Shown here in pieces: positions 61,951 to 64,000 of a stretch of DNA of 64,000 nt (position 1 is the stretch's first letter; every line of letters begins with the position of its first letter). Source of the DNA: Mactra quadrangularis (lineage: Eukaryota; Mollusca; Bivalvia; Venerida; Mactridae); assembly GCA_025267735.1 (NCBI GenBank), contig CM046306.1:31451919-31515918 (forward strand), given 5' to 3'. A model generated the notes under the pieces. It saw only the letters and a list, made by a program, of their open reading frames with translations, was not told the DNA's origin and made no database searches. The position numbers and the translations under genes were made by a program.

Positions 61951-62659
61951 TAATCTTTTGTCACCATATGTTGCTATATCAAATGAAGTCAACTTTCTAC
62001 AGTCAAATTATACAATACTGATATAAAAAAGGGAAAGCTGCCACTTTGAGTTTGCGCCAAAAACTGTGTGGGAGAACAATTAAAAAGAGAATTCCTTAGA
62101 CTTTGTACTCTACTGAAAAAAAGTGCTGCAGGCAATGACTAAGTATTTACATGTAAGATGTACCTCATCCAGTATTCAAATTTTTTGTAGAATTAACCAA
62201 ATATTTTTGAGTTTCATCTGCTGGGTTTTCTTGTGTTAGTTTCTGTTATCTATAATTTGATAGAGGACCATATTAACACAAAACTATTGTTTTGAGAGTA
62301 TTTCTTGCTTACAATTTCCTGTGGAACAACATTGCCGAGCTGTGTATCAGTCCCTCTAATAGTGGTGAAAGAAGAGCATCGAGAAGTTAGAGTGTGCCAT
62401 TTGCTTAAAGCTTTAGAAAGTCTTTCAGCCACAACAGAAAATGCTAAGTGTAACCAAAAACATAAGTCTTGTATAAATTTTATAAGCAATTTATTGGAAA
62501 TATATTAACATTTATAATTTAATTTACAAAGTTGACTACCGGCTATGTACTATCAACAAAATAATTTATATTTATCAAGGTATAACCACAGACAAACTTT
62601 GTATGTGGCTCTGATACATATATGTACAAATTTATTTTGTCTGCTAAATAAGTATATAA

Positions 62660-63142
62660 TAGGGGTGTAACAACAAACCAATATACCAGTTAATTTTGCA
62701 ATACCAATTCTGCCAGTTTTTACCTGGTTCATTTTTCTTTGAACCGGTTTTTGTATTTACATGCCATACTTATTGTTTTTATCAGAATCAGGAATTTGAG
62801 TGTTTGTATAAATGTTAAAAAGTGTTGCAAACTTGAAGTAATTTTATTCTGCACTTTAACAGGTGAAACATTTCGTAAAATGAGCAAAATCTTTCTCTTT
62901 GAAAGTCTGTTTCAAAGTATGCATTTTTCTAATACATAGTCATATAAACATTTGAATACAGTAAGTGATCATTTAAAAATTCACACATGCATGTACATAT
63001 GATGTTGATCCAAATAAGACGATGTACATGCATTATTTCATGATTGGCATGCCTATGCAAAAAGTTGGTATGTATTGCATTATATTACAATATTGGTTTT
63101 GTGTGTTGCAATATGGTTTTTTGCTGTTTTGTTACACCCTTA
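62660..63142. mobile_element. hAT-like non-autonomous element, ~480 bp
   Basis: Terminal taggggtgtaacaa and ttgttacacccttaa-like ends (tttgttacaccctta), a hAT signature. AT-rich flanks hide any 8-bp duplication. No transposase. Confidence 0.7.
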
Positions 63143-63189
63143 TAATATATATGTCTCATTTATTTTAGCTAAATTGTGACAACAGTTTT

Positions 63190-63330
63190 TCTGGCACTGA
63201 CCTAGAAGGATAAATTTTCTTGCTCAAATAAACAATGGGGTAGGTTTCAGATGGGATTTGAACCATTGTAGAGCTGGCTAATAAATAAATACCAGTACTT
63301 AATTGTAACCACTTGGGCACGCCCCCTCCA
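63190..63330 (-). mobile_element. SINE family B
   Basis: The minus strand has cgtgcccaagtggttacaat, then atggttcaaatcccatctga and a tattttgag-type body, like other family-B copies. Confidence 0.5.
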
Positions 63331-64000
63331 AATAAACATACATAAAATAATTCGAACAATACTTTTTACTTTCTTCATTTTTGTTCATTATATTATGTAA
63401 CATAGTTTATTTGCATGAATAAGGAATTGAATAAATAGTGCATAAACATTCAAAAGGAATAATAACTAATATGATCAGAAGCATTGATTTACTCTGTTTC
63501 AGTCACATTGTATCTTCTATCAAAACAATTCTTTATTGTTATCACATGTTGATATCAAACAATGTAAGTTAATAATTTTCCCTGTTTTTTTTCACAGTTT
63601 CTCGAATGCTTTTCTAACTTATAAATTAATGATGCTTTTCATTTGAGCACCTCAATCAAACATCTCATTATCTTGATCAAGCTGTGATACACAATGATTA
63701 TACTACAATAATGACAAAGAAAATCAGTTTAAGACGGAGGAAACTTCGACTTAGGATTTTAGATTGAGATAAGTCATGATAAGCAAAGTCAAGACCATGA
63801 GACATAACTTCATGAATGTGCTGGCTGGTCTGACATCATACTGATAGCAAAGACTTTGGCAAAATCACCTTTAACATTGTACAGACTACATGCTTGATTG
63901 TATCTTATGTAAATATAAATGATTGTAAAAAAGGGAAATAACTCTATATAAAATAAAATATAGCATCAATATTGTCAAAATTAACTCCCTTTGCTAAAAT

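Larger units (their letters stand above)
60171..64000. other. Non-coding region downstream of the integrin gene
   Basis: No recognisable coding gene. Contains a MITE copy (60376-60840), a short duplication (61847-61950), a hAT-like element (62660-63142) and a SINE-B copy (63190-63330). ORFs of 60-95 codons here resemble nothing known. Confidence 0.5.

Noticed and set aside
1..64000. CRISPR array, toxin-antitoxin, phage or secondary-metabolite system
   Set aside because: The window is animal nuclear DNA with spliced genes; the tandem repeats seen are minisatellites and element arrays without spacers.

Overview
The window looks like AT-rich nuclear DNA from an invertebrate animal, most probably a mollusc. 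The evidence is split genes with GT-AG introns, an integrin alpha chain, a multi-exon C2H2 zinc-finger gene, frequent 'tacatgta' motifs, tRNA-derived SINEs, LINE remnants and many inverted-repeat elements. Species is not determined. There is no operon, CRISPR array, phage or other prokaryotic system.

Three protein-coding genes are supported, all on the + strand. (1) The first exons of a leucine-rich-repeat protein lie at 1807-3100. They are separated by what appears to be a minor-spliceosome (U12-type) intron with an ATATCC donor; the rest of the gene was not found. (2) A nuclear protein of about 808 residues with an AT-hook and eight C2H2 zinc fingers is encoded by five coding exons from 12599 to 18154. 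(3) An integrin alpha chain of about 1,064 residues without an inserted I domain, closest in pattern to vertebrate alpha-4/alpha-9, is encoded by 21 coding exons from 25438 to 58926. All its junctions are frame-consistent.

Layout: 1-1806 holds a 33-bp minisatellite and an inverted-repeat element. 1807-3100 is the LRR gene start; its intron is full of LINE and SINE debris. 3101-12536 is non-coding, with palindromic elements, a 1.4-kb hAT-like TIR element and a CpG-richer patch. 12537-18154 is the zinc-finger gene. 18155-25437 is its 3' region and an intergenic stretch with tandem repeats, G/C homopolymer runs and an element copy. 25438-58926 is the integrin gene. Its 10.6-kb first intron contains a 4.7-kb element bounded by long inverted repeats, with a decayed LINE inside. 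58927-64000 is the integrin 3' region and further repeats.

The genes do not obviously work together: one is a cell-surface adhesion receptor subunit, one a probable transcription regulator, one an LRR protein of unknown role. The best leads are the U12-type intron with an ambiguous 3' splice site, the 4.7-kb long-TIR element beside integrin exon 2, the element families with several copies in this window, clustered AGGTCA half-sites in the integrin gene, and loss of the last calcium loop of the integrin propeller. All exon boundaries were read by eye from splice consensus, reading frame and family pattern; none has transcript support here.
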